A DNA stretch of 64,000 nt from Erythrobacter sp. Lineage in GTDB: Bacteria; Pseudomonadota; Alphaproteobacteria; Sphingomonadales; Sphingomonadaceae. The translations under genes and the position numbers were made by a program. Positions within the stretch are counted from its first letter, which is position 1, and each line of letters begins with the position of its first letter. The stretch spans positions 434,001 to 498,000 of the forward strand of contig NZ_JASJAP010000001.1 of assembly GCF_030066995.1 (NCBI RefSeq), in the 5' to 3' direction. A model generated the notes under the pieces. The model made no database searches and was not told the origin of the DNA. It saw nothing but the letters and a program-made list of their open reading frames with translations. This document shows positions 17,833 to 26,320 of the stretch, piece after piece.

Positions 17833-19044
17833 ATGTCGAAAGTGCTGGTAGTCGGGGCGGGGGGCGTAAGCTCGGTCTGCGTCCACAAAATGGCGATGAG
17901 TTCCGATATTTTCCCGGAAATCCACCTCGCCAGCCGCACGAAATCAAAGTGCGACAGCATCGCTGCGGCGGTGAAAGATCGCACCGGGGTCGAGGTCGCG
18001 ACCCACGAGATCGACGCCGAAGAAGTCCCGGCCATGGTCAACCTGATCAAGAAGGTCGAGGCGTCGCTGGTGGTCAATCTCGCGCTGCCTTATCAGGATC
18101 TGCCGATCATGGACGCGTGCCTCGAGGTCGGCGCGCACTATCTCGACACCGCGAATTACGAGCCCAAGGATGAGGCGAAATTCGAATACAAATGGCAATG
18201 GGCCTATCACGACCGCTTCAAGGACGCCGGTCTCATGGCTCTGCTCGGCAGCGGATTTGATCCGGGCGTGACGAGCGTGTTCACCATGTGGCTCAAGAAG
18301 CACAAGCTCAAGACCATTCGCCAGCTCGATATCCTGGACTGCAATGGCGGCGATCACGGCCAGGCCTTTGCGACCAATTTCAACCCGGAAATCAACATTC
18401 GCGAAGTCACCGCGCCCGCGCGGCACTGGGAGAATGGCGAATGGGTCGAAACGCCCGCTATGCAGGTTTCCAGCCCGTTCGATTTCGAAGCGGTGGGCAC
18501 GCGTCAGGCCTATCTGATGTATCACGAAGAGCTGGAAAGCCTTGCCAAGTTCAACCCGGAGATCGAACGCGCTCGTTTCTGGATGACGTTTGGCGATGAG
18601 TACATCAAGCACCTCACCGTGCTCCAGAATGTCGGCATGACGGGGATCGAGCCGATCCTGTATCAGGGCAAACAGATCATTCCGCTGCAATTCCTCGCCG
18701 CCGTGTTGCCCAAGCCGGAGACCTTGGGCGAAACGACCAAGGGCAACACCAATATCGGCGTGATCGCGACCGGCGAGGCTTTGGACGGTTCGGGCGAGAA
18801 GACCTTCTACATCAACAACATTTGCAGCCACGAAGCCGCCTATGAGGAAACCGGCAACCAGGCGGTGAGCTACACCACCGGTGTGCCGGCGATGATCGGC
18901 GCGGCGATGATGGTGCAGGGGGTGTGGAGCGGAGAGGGCGTCTTCAACATGGAAGAAATGGACCCTGATCCCTTTATGGCGATGCTGGGCGAGCAAGGCC
19001 TGCCATGGCAGGTAAAGGAGCTGGATGGGCCGGTGGATTTCTGA
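17833..19044 (+). CDS. carboxy(nor)spermidine dehydrogenase, saccharopine-dehydrogenase-like
   Basis: 403 residues starting MSKVLVVGAGGVSSVCVHKM, an NAD(P)-binding Rossmann motif. Family-typical regions are LALPYQDLPIMDACLEVG, TANYEPKDEAKFEYKWQW and LLGSGFDPGVTSVFTMW. It condenses putrescine or diaminopropane with aspartate semialdehyde using NADPH to give carboxyspermidine or carboxynorspermidine. The matching decarboxylase lies 4 kb downstream on the same strand and ornithine decarboxylase at 26.3 kb, supporting the spermidine route from putrescine. The stop shares one base with the start of the DUF5694-like gene (TGATG). Confidence 0.9.
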   Translation: MSKVLVVGAGGVSSVCVHKMAMSSDIFPEIHLASRTKSKCDSIAAAVKDRTGVEVATHEIDAEEVPAMVNLIKKVEASLVVNLALPYQDLPIMDACLEVGAHYLDTANYEPKDEAKFEYKWQWAYHDRFKDAGLMALLGSGFDPGVTSVFTMWLKKHKLKTIRQLDILDCNGGDHGQAFATNFNPEINIREVTAPARHWENGEWVETPAMQVSSPFDFEAVGTRQAYLMYHEELESLAKFNPEIERARFWMTFGDEYIKHLTVLQNVGMTGIEPILYQGKQIIPLQFLAAVLPKPETLGETTKGNTNIGVIATGEALDGSGEKTFYINNICSHEAAYEETGNQAVSYTTGVPAMIGAAMMVQGVWSGEGVFNMEEMDPDPFMAMLGEQGLPWQVKELDGPVDF

Positions 19045-20150
19045 TGAGACTGGCAAGCCTCGTCGCTCTTCTCGCCTCGCTCTTCTTCGCTTTGACGATG
19101 ACGTTTGGAAGCGTGGTGGCGGCACATGCACAAGGTCGAGTTGCCGAGGCTTCTTCGCGTCCAGAAGCCGAGCGAGCGGCGTTCGCCATCCTTGCCACAC
19201 CGCACTTGGGAGCGATCGATGGCTTCAAGCCCGAATTTGTCTCGCCCGTTGTTGAGCGGATTGTTGCATGGCAACCGTCGGTTATCGGGATTGAAGCGCT
19301 TCCGCCTGAAGAGATCGAGGCGATGCGACAGAACGAGGCTTACAGCGAAGTTGTGGCCGCGTTTGTCGGTGAGGAGCGCCTTTTGCAGGCAGAACAAGCG
19401 CAGCAGGCGACTGGATTGTCTGCGCTTGAGGCTCAGGCGATTGTCGAAGGCTGGACCACACCGCCATCGTCGCTTGATGCGGATCAGCGGCAAGTGCGTA
19501 TCCTGAACGCGCTCGCTGCCTATCGACCTGAAACGGCGCTTCTTTACTGGGACGCTGAGAGCAAGGCTGGACTTGGCCAGAGTGTCGCGAGCTATCTCGC
19601 CAAACTGGCGGCCTCGGCGAATGAACGCGTGAGCGTGGCTGTCGCAAGCGCGCGGGCGCTCGACCTTTCATCGCTTGCACCGATCGATAGCCATCTGGAC
19701 AAAGACATCTACCTTGCTGTTGTCGACGATCTGCAGGATGGCCTTGTTGCGGATCCGGAAGCGGCCAGCGTGACACAGCGTCCCCCCTACACGACACAAG
19801 ACGGCATCACTCGAGAAGCGTTAGCGCAGCAAAACCTGCTTCCTCTCTACGCATTCCTGAACAGCCAGGAGTTCGGACGCGCTGACGTGACCGCGCAGTT
19901 TGACCTGTTCAACCGTGTGGATTTTGCCAATCGCACGGGCCGTGTTCGTCAATCGAATTGGGATGAACGCAATTTGCGCATCGCGGCCAACATCCGACGG
20001 GCCAGTGCAAAGCGGCCTGGCGAGCGAGTGCTGGTTCTGATCGGTGCCGGGCACAAACCCTTCCTCGATGAATTGCTCGCTGTTTCGCTGGATACTCGAA
20101 GCGTTGATACTCAGGCTTTGCTTTCAGTTGACATCGATCCTCAGGGATAG
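19044..20150 (+). CDS. exported DUF5694-like protein
   Basis: 368 residues from ATG 19044: a hydrophobic signal peptide (MRLASLVALLASLFFALTMT, Ala-rich cleavage near AAHAQG), then ILATPHLGAIDGF and SVIGIEALPPEEIEAM. The C-terminus has RVLVLIGAGHKPFLDELL. This is the pattern of DUF5694, which resembles TraB/ChaN-type proteins with a conserved G-x-G-H near the end. The catalytic function is unknown. The gene is translationally coupled (TGATG) to the carboxyspermidine dehydrogenase but is exported, so a direct pathway role is doubtful. Upstream in-frame ATG 19005 would hide the signal peptide. Confidence 0.6.
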   Translation: MRLASLVALLASLFFALTMTFGSVVAAHAQGRVAEASSRPEAERAAFAILATPHLGAIDGFKPEFVSPVVERIVAWQPSVIGIEALPPEEIEAMRQNEAYSEVVAAFVGEERLLQAEQAQQATGLSALEAQAIVEGWTTPPSSLDADQRQVRILNALAAYRPETALLYWDAESKAGLGQSVASYLAKLAASANERVSVAVASARALDLSSLAPIDSHLDKDIYLAVVDDLQDGLVADPEAASVTQRPPYTTQDGITREALAQQNLLPLYAFLNSQEFGRADVTAQFDLFNRVDFANRTGRVRQSNWDERNLRIAANIRRASAKRPGERVLVLIGAGHKPFLDELLAVSLDTRSVDTQALLSVDIDPQG

Positions 20151-20222
20151 CGGCCGTTCCTGATCACCGTCTGGCCGTGACAAAACAAAGCTTACGAACC
20201 ATCGCCGAGGGCTCCACTTGAG

Positions 20223-21244
20223 ATGAAGAGAAACGCAATTCTCTCCCGCCGCGGTTTCATCGGGGTCGCCGGTGCCGGGGCTGGGTTAGCCGCCACCACG
20301 CGGCTTTCAGCACAGGCGACAGGCGCCGCATCGGGCAAGGCCTCCGGCCCCTTCATCCTCACCACCTGGGACTTTGGCCCCGGCGCTAACGAGGAAGGCT
20401 GGCCGATCCTGTCAGGCGGCGGCTCGGCGCTCGACGCGGTCGAAAAGGCGATCAACTATGTCGAGCTTCTGCCCGATGAGTATTGGGTCGGCTATGGCGG
20501 CGTGCCCAACGAGGTTGGCGAGACAACGCTCGATGCCACCATCTTTTGGGGACCAACGCATGACTGGGGCGGGGTAGGGTGCCTAAAGCGCGTCAAGCGA
20601 GCGATCTCGGTCGCGCGCGCAAGGTGATGGAGGAGACCCAGCACACGCTGATCGTGGGCGACGACGCGACCCGTTTCGCCGCGCGCATGGGTTTTACCGA
20701 AACCTCGCTCACCAATGTCCGCTCGCAAACCCGCTGGGAGGAATGGGCAGCCAAGGGCGAGCCCACCGACGCCTTCAACCCCGAACCTTTCGACAAAGAC
20801 GAATTGCGCGGCCACGACACGGTTGGAACCATTGCATTGGATGCGGCGGGTAATCTCTGCGTCGGCTGCTCCACCAATGGGCGCGAGTTCAAGATACCCG
20901 GGCGCGTTGGTGACAGCCCGATCCCCGGCGCGGGCGCATACGGCGATCAGGAGGTGGGCGGCGCGGTTGCCACCGGAAATGGCGATGTGATGATGCGCTT
21001 TCTGCCGTGCTACCAGGTGGTCGAGCTGATGCGGCAGGGCATGCCGCCCGATCTTGCCTGCCAGGCCGCGCTCAAGCGGATCACTGATCGTGGCTACAAG
21101 TTCGGTGGAGGCATTGCCGCGATTGGCGTCGATGGCCAGCATGGCGGCGCGCAGGCGGGCTGGGATGATGGTGGTTTCAGCTATTCGGTGCGCGATGCGA
21201 GCGGCAATTCAAAGATATGGGTTTCGCCGCAGCCTACACGCTAG
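20223..21244 (+). pseudogene. glycosylasparaginase (N-acetylglucosaminyl-asparaginase), frameshifted
   Basis: Two abutting frames make one full-length (about 340-residue) Ntn-hydrolase. The first part (20223-20627) has a Tat signal (LSRRGFIGVAGAGAG), the FILTTWDFGP opening and GPTHDWGGVGCLKRVKRAIS, then stops. The second continues in another frame with KVMEETQHTLIVGDDATRFA and holds the nucleophile region GHDTVGTIALDAAGN. The break is at a CG dinucleotide run (20612-20620). Removing one CG unit restores ISVARKVMEETQ, which is the family consensus. Either the gene is recently broken, the run is phase-variable, or the base call is wrong. The last 11 bp overlap the convergent VTT gene. Confidence 0.85.
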
Positions 21245-21893
21245 CTTGGTCCATCCACCGCCGGCGGTACACAAACCAGCCCAGCCACATTGCGCCGTAT
21301 AGCCCGAGAGCCGCGTAGATCGCCGGCATGGGGTTATTGAGCGAGCTGACCGACCCGGCGTAGGCGGCGATCCCCATATAGGGCGTAGTCCCGAGGGCCC
21401 AGAACAGCGCGAAGCGTGCAAACGGCATGCGGGTCATCCCCGCCATGCACGCGGTTACCTCCGGCAGGATCGGGGCGGCGCGCGCAAGCAGGATCATGCC
21501 AGGCCCATGCGCGGTGAACGCGATCCGCATTTCCCTTCGCTGCACCTCATCGCGAATGACCCGCGCTAGGGCGGCCTCGCCCCACTTCAGGCAAATGGCA
21601 TACCCGACAAAGGCGGCGAGCGCCGAGCCTGCCATCGCCGCGAGAAACCCCAGCTCGAACCCGAGGAAGTATCCGCCCAGAATGACAATGGTCAGCGTGG
21701 GCACAGCCACGAACAGATCGATAAAGAGCAGCGCAATAACCACCGCCATCACCGTCCAGGCAGAAAGGGTGCTTGCCGTCTCAAGCCATATCCGGACGTT
21801 GTCCTCGGTCAGGATGCCCAGGATACGGCCGAGCACAAAGGTCGATGCAAAGACAAGCGCGATCGTGAGCATCACCTTGAGCAGGGTCTTCAT
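21234..21893 (-). CDS. VTT-domain (TVP38/DedA-like) membrane protein
   Basis: 219 residues with about five to six hydrophobic helices. The VTT signature occurs as VPTLTIVILGGYFLGFELGF, followed by GSALAAFVGYAICLKWG and the amphipathic stretch ILLARAAPILPEVTACMAGM. VTT proteins are thought to scramble or flip lipids in membranes, but this member's substrate is unknown. Its start overlaps the stop of the SDR gene by 4 bp (ATGA), so the two are cotranscribed. Its 3' end overlaps the broken glycosylasparaginase from the other strand. Confidence 0.85.
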   Translation of the reverse strand: MKTLLKVMLTIALVFASTFVLGRILGILTEDNVRIWLETASTLSAWTVMAVVIALLFIDLFVAVPTLTIVILGGYFLGFELGFLAAMAGSALAAFVGYAICLKWGEAALARVIRDEVQRREMRIAFTAHGPGMILLARAAPILPEVTACMAGMTRMPFARFALFWALGTTPYMGIAAYAGSVSSLNNPMPAIYAALGLYGAMWLGWFVYRRRWMDQASV

Positions 21894-22627
21894 GCGTCAC
21901 CTTTTTGCATGATGCGGTTCGCGAGCGAGGGCGAGAGGCGGTTAATCGCGCGCAGCAGTTTGACCTTGCCGATATCGTTGTCCGCTACGCCCTTCTCGAT
22001 CCCGCCGATGATGCTGTCCGCCACGCTTTGCGCGCTCAGTTTTCCGGTGCCGCGGCCCTCGGTCATCGGCGTATCCACGAGCGGCAGGAAAGCCTGCAAC
22101 ACGCTAACCTGGGTCCCCTCGAGTTGCGCCCGCAGCCCGCGCGAGAAATTGTCCAGTCCTGCCTTGGTGGCGCAATAGACCGCGGACTCGCGCTTCGGGA
22201 CGAGGCCAAGCCCGGAATTGACGTTCAGGATGAAAGCCTCGGGACGACGCCTCAAGGCTTCGAGCAGCCCCGCAATTATCTCGATCGGGCTGGTGAGGTT
22301 GATCGCGATCTCTGTCGCGATGGTCGACGCGGCAAATTGCGAGTCGGTGAATCTCGGCGTGAACTGCACCGCGGCGCAATTGATCAGGCCATCGATCCCT
22401 TGAGAATACCGCTGCCTGCATTGCGCAATCGCGCTGGCAACGCTTGCGGCATCGGACAGGTCCGTCTCGATCTGGGTGAAATACCGAAGGTTCGCGACCA
22501 GCCCTTCTGGCGGTGCCGAACGGGACAGGTTGATGACGGTGTTGTTCGAACCCAGCCTGCGCAGCAATTCGAGCCCGATGCCGGAGCTGCCGCCGGTCAT
22601 GACGATGATTTTCTGGTCAAGTTTCAT
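21890..22627 (-). CDS. SDR-family oxidoreductase
   Basis: 245 residues. The NAD(P)-binding motif is MTGGSSGIGLELLRRLG, the structural NNVG-like motif is replaced by NVNSGLG, and the catalytic YxxxK is YCATKAG with an upstream Ser in the active-site strand. It resembles DltE/short-chain ketoreductases. Substrate unknown. It is translationally coupled to the VTT membrane protein, so it may act on a lipid or membrane-associated compound, which is only an inference. Divergent from the Crp-type regulator gene 51 bp away. Confidence 0.85.
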   Translation of the reverse strand: MKLDQKIIVMTGGSSGIGLELLRRLGSNNTVINLSRSAPPEGLVANLRYFTQIETDLSDAASVASAIAQCRQRYSQGIDGLINCAAVQFTPRFTDSQFAASTIATEIAINLTSPIEIIAGLLEALRRRPEAFILNVNSGLGLVPKRESAVYCATKAGLDNFSRGLRAQLEGTQVSVLQAFLPLVDTPMTEGRGTGKLSAQSVADSIIGGIEKGVADNDIGKVKLLRAINRLSPSLANRIMQKGDA

Positions 22628-22678
22628 GGCTATGGGCTATTGCCGTGTTCGGGCTCGCCGTAATTAACCGAGGTTCAT

Positions 22679-23209
22679 TTGTCGCGATTTCAGGAACTTG
22701 TCGTCGAACATGGTCGCGAGATCGAGCTGCAACCGGGCGATCACCTGTTCGCACAAGGGGAGCACGATTCGCGGGTCTTCATGGTGAAATCCGGGCTGCT
22801 CAAGGCCTATTACATTCGCGTCGATGGCAAGGAGCACATCAAGTCTTTCCTTCCGGAGGGCTCGATCATCGGCAGCATGGTCTCGCTTGTCGATGGTGAT
22901 CCGTGCTCTTTCAGCCTGCAGGCGATCGAGGCCTCGCTCGCGGTGGCTTTGCCTTACAGCACCGTCCAACAAGCGGCCCAAAGCGATATAGAGCTTGCCA
23001 ATGCGCTGATTGCTTTCCTTTCAACCTATGGCAAGCGCAAGGAACGTCGCGAATACGAATTGCTGAGCCTGTCGCCCGAAAAACGCTACGCCATCTTGCT
23101 CGCGGAGATGCCGGGTATTGTCGAACGCGTGAGTCAGGCCGATATGGCGGCCTATATCGGCGTGACACCGCAGGCTCTCAGCCGGATCAGGCGGCGCATG
23201 TCCAGATAA
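22679..23209 (+). CDS. Crp/Fnr-family transcriptional regulator
   Basis: 176 residues from a TTG start preceded by GAGG. The N-terminal cyclic-nucleotide-binding-like beta roll has HLFAQGEHDSRVFMVKSGLL and GSIIGSMVSLVDG. The C-terminal HTH is MAAYIGVTPQALSRIRRRM, and the protein ends right after the recognition helix. There is a single Cys, so no Fe-S sensing cluster like Fnr. The ligand is unknown. Its HTH ends in R-I-R-R-R, so the site recognised cannot be read directly. It is 28 bp upstream of nspC and divergent from the SDR gene, making either a possible target. Confidence 0.85.
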   Translation: MSRFQELVVEHGREIELQPGDHLFAQGEHDSRVFMVKSGLLKAYYIRVDGKEHIKSFLPEGSIIGSMVSLVDGDPCSFSLQAIEASLAVALPYSTVQQAAQSDIELANALIAFLSTYGKRKERREYELLSLSPEKRYAILLAEMPGIVERVSQADMAAYIGVTPQALSRIRRRMSR

Positions 23210-23237
23210 TCTCGCTTTCGTCGGAGCCCAATTCCCA

Positions 23238-24413
23238 ATGCAGACCCAAGCCGGTGATCCGGGCGCGTTCGCCCATTTCGACTTGTCGCGTGTCGATACG
23301 CCCGCTTTTGTCGTGGACGCGGCCAAGTTGCGGAGCAATTGCCAGATTTTGGCCGACATTCGCGACGAAGCGGGCTGCAAGATCTTCGCCGCTTTGAAGG
23401 CCTTTTCGATGTGGTCGACCGCGCCGATCCTGGGCGAGTATCTTGATGGCGTTTCGACGAGCGGTTTGTGGGAAGCGCGGTTGGCGAGCGAATTCTACGA
23501 CGGCGAGATCGCGACCTATTGTGCCGCCTACAAGCCGCAAGATCTCGAAGAAGTGTGCCGGCTCTCCGATCACGTTATTTTCAATTCGCCGGGGCAAATG
23601 AAGCGCGCCGCGCTGATCCTTGATCATGCCGCGACCACTGGCGGCGATGTCTCGGTGGGCCTCAGGATCAACCCGATGATCGCCACTGGGGAGGTGCCCA
23701 AATACGATCCGTCCGCGCCAGGCTCGCGGCTCGGCTTCCCGCTCGATCAGTTGACGCAGGAGCATATGGAAGGGGTCGAGGGCATTCACTTCCACAATCT
23801 GTGCGAGCAGACCTTCGAGCCGCTGCGCCAGACGTGGGACCGGGTGTTCGACGCGATCGAGCCCTATTTCGGGCAGCTCAAATGGATCAATATGGGCGGC
23901 GGGCATCACATCACCCGCGCCGATTACGAGCGCGAGGAACTGGTCGAATTTCTAAAGGACGCCGCCGAGGATACCGGCGCTGAAATCATCCTCGAACCCG
24001 GCGAAACGGTGGCGTTGGACGCGGGCATTCTGGTGGGCACGTTGCTCGATACGATGTTCAACGAAGGACCTGTGGGCATCACCGATATCAGCGCGACCTG
24101 CCACATGCCCGACGTGCTTGAAGCGCCCTATCGTCCGGCCATGCTGGGCGAGCTCACGGACGACAGCGTGCCCATTCGCCTGGGCGGCCCGTCCTGTCTG
24201 GCGGGCGATGTGATCGGCGAATACCGGCTGCCGGTGCCCGCCGAAGCGGGCGCGCGCTTCGCCTTCCTCGACCAGGCGCATTATTCGATGGTGAAGACCA
24301 ACACTTTCAACGGGGTGCAATTGCCGAGCCTGTGGCTGTGGGACTCAGAGACCGACGCGCTCGAATGCGTCAAGCGCTTCGAATACGAGGATTTTCGCGA
24401 CCGGTTGAGCTGA
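23238..24413 (+). CDS. nspC: carboxy(nor)spermidine decarboxylase
   Basis: 391-residue alanine-racemase-fold PLP decarboxylase. The PLP Lys is in IFAALKAFSMWS. Family motifs include DGVSTSGLWEARLAS, LGFPLDQL, FHNLCEQTFEPL, NMGGGHHITRADYE and the C-terminal DISATCHMPDVLEAPYRP that forms the shared active site across the dimer. It converts carboxyspermidine (or carboxynorspermidine) to spermidine (or norspermidine). With the dehydrogenase at 17.8 kb and ornithine decarboxylase at 26.3 kb this supplies spermidine without S-adenosylmethionine decarboxylase. The gene follows the Crp-type regulator with a 28-bp gap. Confidence 0.93.
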   Translation: MQTQAGDPGAFAHFDLSRVDTPAFVVDAAKLRSNCQILADIRDEAGCKIFAALKAFSMWSTAPILGEYLDGVSTSGLWEARLASEFYDGEIATYCAAYKPQDLEEVCRLSDHVIFNSPGQMKRAALILDHAATTGGDVSVGLRINPMIATGEVPKYDPSAPGSRLGFPLDQLTQEHMEGVEGIHFHNLCEQTFEPLRQTWDRVFDAIEPYFGQLKWINMGGGHHITRADYEREELVEFLKDAAEDTGAEIILEPGETVALDAGILVGTLLDTMFNEGPVGITDISATCHMPDVLEAPYRPAMLGELTDDSVPIRLGGPSCLAGDVIGEYRLPVPAEAGARFAFLDQAHYSMVKTNTFNGVQLPSLWLWDSETDALECVKRFEYEDFRDRLS

Positions 24414-24423
24414 CGCGCCAGCG

Positions 24424-25455
24424 CTAGCGCTTGCGGCCGAAGGCGCTGCGGTGAACGCCCGTGGCCGCGTCCAGAGCGCGCGCGTTATCGGGGCCAGCCG
24501 AGCCGATCGCGCGCCCGCGCTCGTTCTGGTTGATCGCCAGGGCAAGCTTGGCAAGGCTCCCGAACTGTTCCGCCGCCTCTTCGACCTTGCGCCGATCGTC
24601 CTCTTCGATGATGGACCCGCTTTCGAACAGCTTGCCGCTCTCAACCGCGATGACCACCTCGCCGCGATGGAACAGCGCGCGCACGGCATCGCCCTTGAAC
24701 GCGCGCTCCAGCGCAAGCAGGTGCTCGACATAGGAGGGGTGAGCGAGAACCCGCGCTTCGACCGGATCGTCGCTGTAAAGGTCAAACACGTCTTCGAAGG
24801 CGGGATGCACCTGATCGACCCGCGCAAGGTGATGGCCGGCAAAGCTCACCTCGTCCTTCGCGCCGCCAAGCCCAAGCCATTTGCGATGCTTCCCGGCGCG
24901 CTGAAGCAGCGTTGTCGAGCGAAAATCGCGGCCAAACTCCATGTCGATCAGGGCGCCGCGAAAGACGGTTACCCAGCGCCGGTTCTTGCCGCTGCCGCGC
25001 CTTCTTTCCAGATGCGTTTCATAAAGGCTGAAGCGGTGATTTTCGAGCCGGCCAAACCATCGATCTTCCAGCTTCTTGCGGTCGTAACCTGGCACCAGAC
25101 CGTAGGTCTTTGCAGCCTCGAATTCCGCGCCAGCCTCAACGTCGTGCGCGTAGGAAATGCCAAGGCTCTTGGCGATGCCGGAATTGATCCCGACCTTGAT
25201 GGCCTTCGTCGCCTGGGCGATCGGCAAATAGCCCCAAACGCCAACACCTGCGACAGCCGCCATCGTCACGATCGCACGAAAGGCCCCCAGACCGCTCGGC
25301 CCGAACCACACCAGCGCGAGCGGTATCATCGCAAGCGCCGCCCCCCAGGTCCAGCGCCACCGCGCCTTCTCGCGCGCGGCGTCGCGCATGGCGGACTGGT
25401 CCGCCAGCCATTGGCCCAGTTCACCGGCCATCAGCGCGTTGACATCCGCTCGCAT
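24424..25455 (-). CDS. DUF3137-family membrane protein
   Basis: 343 residues with two hydrophobic helices near residues 36-80 (ALAMIPLALVWFGPSGLG and AVAGVGVWGYLPIAQ). Then comes an alpha/beta region with YGLVPGYDRKKLEDRWFG, RWVTVFRGALIDMEFGRDF and HPSYVEHLLALERAF, followed by a helical tail. This matches the DUF3137 family, whose members are often encoded beside LemA; here it is divergent from lemA 104 bp away. No function is established. Galanin-receptor-type names used in databases carry no meaning here. Confidence 0.8.
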   Translation of the reverse strand: MRADVNALMAGELGQWLADQSAMRDAAREKARWRWTWGAALAMIPLALVWFGPSGLGAFRAIVTMAAVAGVGVWGYLPIAQATKAIKVGINSGIAKSLGISYAHDVEAGAEFEAAKTYGLVPGYDRKKLEDRWFGRLENHRFSLYETHLERRRGSGKNRRWVTVFRGALIDMEFGRDFRSTTLLQRAGKHRKWLGLGGAKDEVSFAGHHLARVDQVHPAFEDVFDLYSDDPVEARVLAHPSYVEHLLALERAFKGDAVRALFHRGEVVIAVESGKLFESGSIIEEDDRRKVEEAAEQFGSLAKLALAINQNERGRAIGSAGPDNARALDAATGVHRSAFGRKR

Positions 25456-25559
25456 TCGCCCCCTCCTGATCCGCTTTCGACAGCCGCGCCGGGCGGATCG
25501 CCTTCCTTTAACCTGTTTGCCCTAGTATACCTACCGAAGGTTAAAACAGGGGTGTGATA

Positions 25560-26132
25560 ATGGTCGAAATTTTTGGTTGGTTCTGGACCTCCGCGCTGCT
25601 TGTCATTGCCGTCGTGGTCGTGTTCCTGATCATCGGGATCTACAACCAGCTCGTCGGGCTGCGACAGAATGTGCGTCAGGGGGTCGCTGATATCGACGCG
25701 CAATTGCGCCAGCGTCACGATCTCATTCCCAACCTGGTCGAGACGGTGAAGGGCTATGCCGGGCATGAGGCGAGCACGCTTGAGGCGGTTATCGCCGCGC
25801 GCAACGCGGCGGCCGATGGCGAACCCAACAGCGCCGCCGAACAGGGGCTGAGCGCTGCCCTCGGCAACCTGCTGGCGTTGGGTGAGGCCTATCCTGAACT
25901 CAAGGCGAGCGCCAACTTTCAGGACTTGCAGCGCGAACTGGCTGACGTTGAGGATAAGCTGGCCGCCGCCCGGCGCGCCCTCAACGCGGCTGTGGCTCGT
26001 TTCAACACCGCGCGCGAGGCGTTTCCGGCGGTGCTGTTCGCTGGTCTTCTCGGTTTCAAGCAAGCCGATTTCAACCGCCTCGACGACAGCGAGCGCGGCA
26101 CGGTCGATCAGACACCGCGTGTTGCGTTCTGA
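25560..26132 (+). CDS. lemA: LemA family protein
   Basis: 190 residues from ATG 25560. A single N-terminal transmembrane helix (TSALLVIAVVVVFLIIG) is followed by the LemA core IYNQLVGLRQNVRQGVADID, QLRQRHDLIPNLVETVKGYA and a long helical coiled region. The C-terminus contains FPAVLFAGLLGFKQADF, the conserved end motif. LemA proteins anchor to the cytoplasmic membrane with the helical domain outside; their molecular role is uncertain. The divergent DUF3137 gene is its usual neighbour. Confidence 0.9.
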   Translation: MVEIFGWFWTSALLVIAVVVVFLIIGIYNQLVGLRQNVRQGVADIDAQLRQRHDLIPNLVETVKGYAGHEASTLEAVIAARNAAADGEPNSAAEQGLSAALGNLLALGEAYPELKASANFQDLQRELADVEDKLAAARRALNAAVARFNTAREAFPAVLFAGLLGFKQADFNRLDDSERGTVDQTPRVAF

Positions 26133-26320
26133 GCGAATGCAGCCGTAACCGGAAAACGCGCGGAACCATTGCGGCGCGCGACGATTTTTCTTGCAAAGCG
26201 CGGGTGACGAACATACCTCGCGCTTCCGCTGCCGAACCCTGAAAAAAGGGTGGGGACACTTAACCGCAAGGCAGCCTCAACCGTTTGGTTCAACAGCTAA
26301 ACCTCTGGGGGTCCCTTGAG

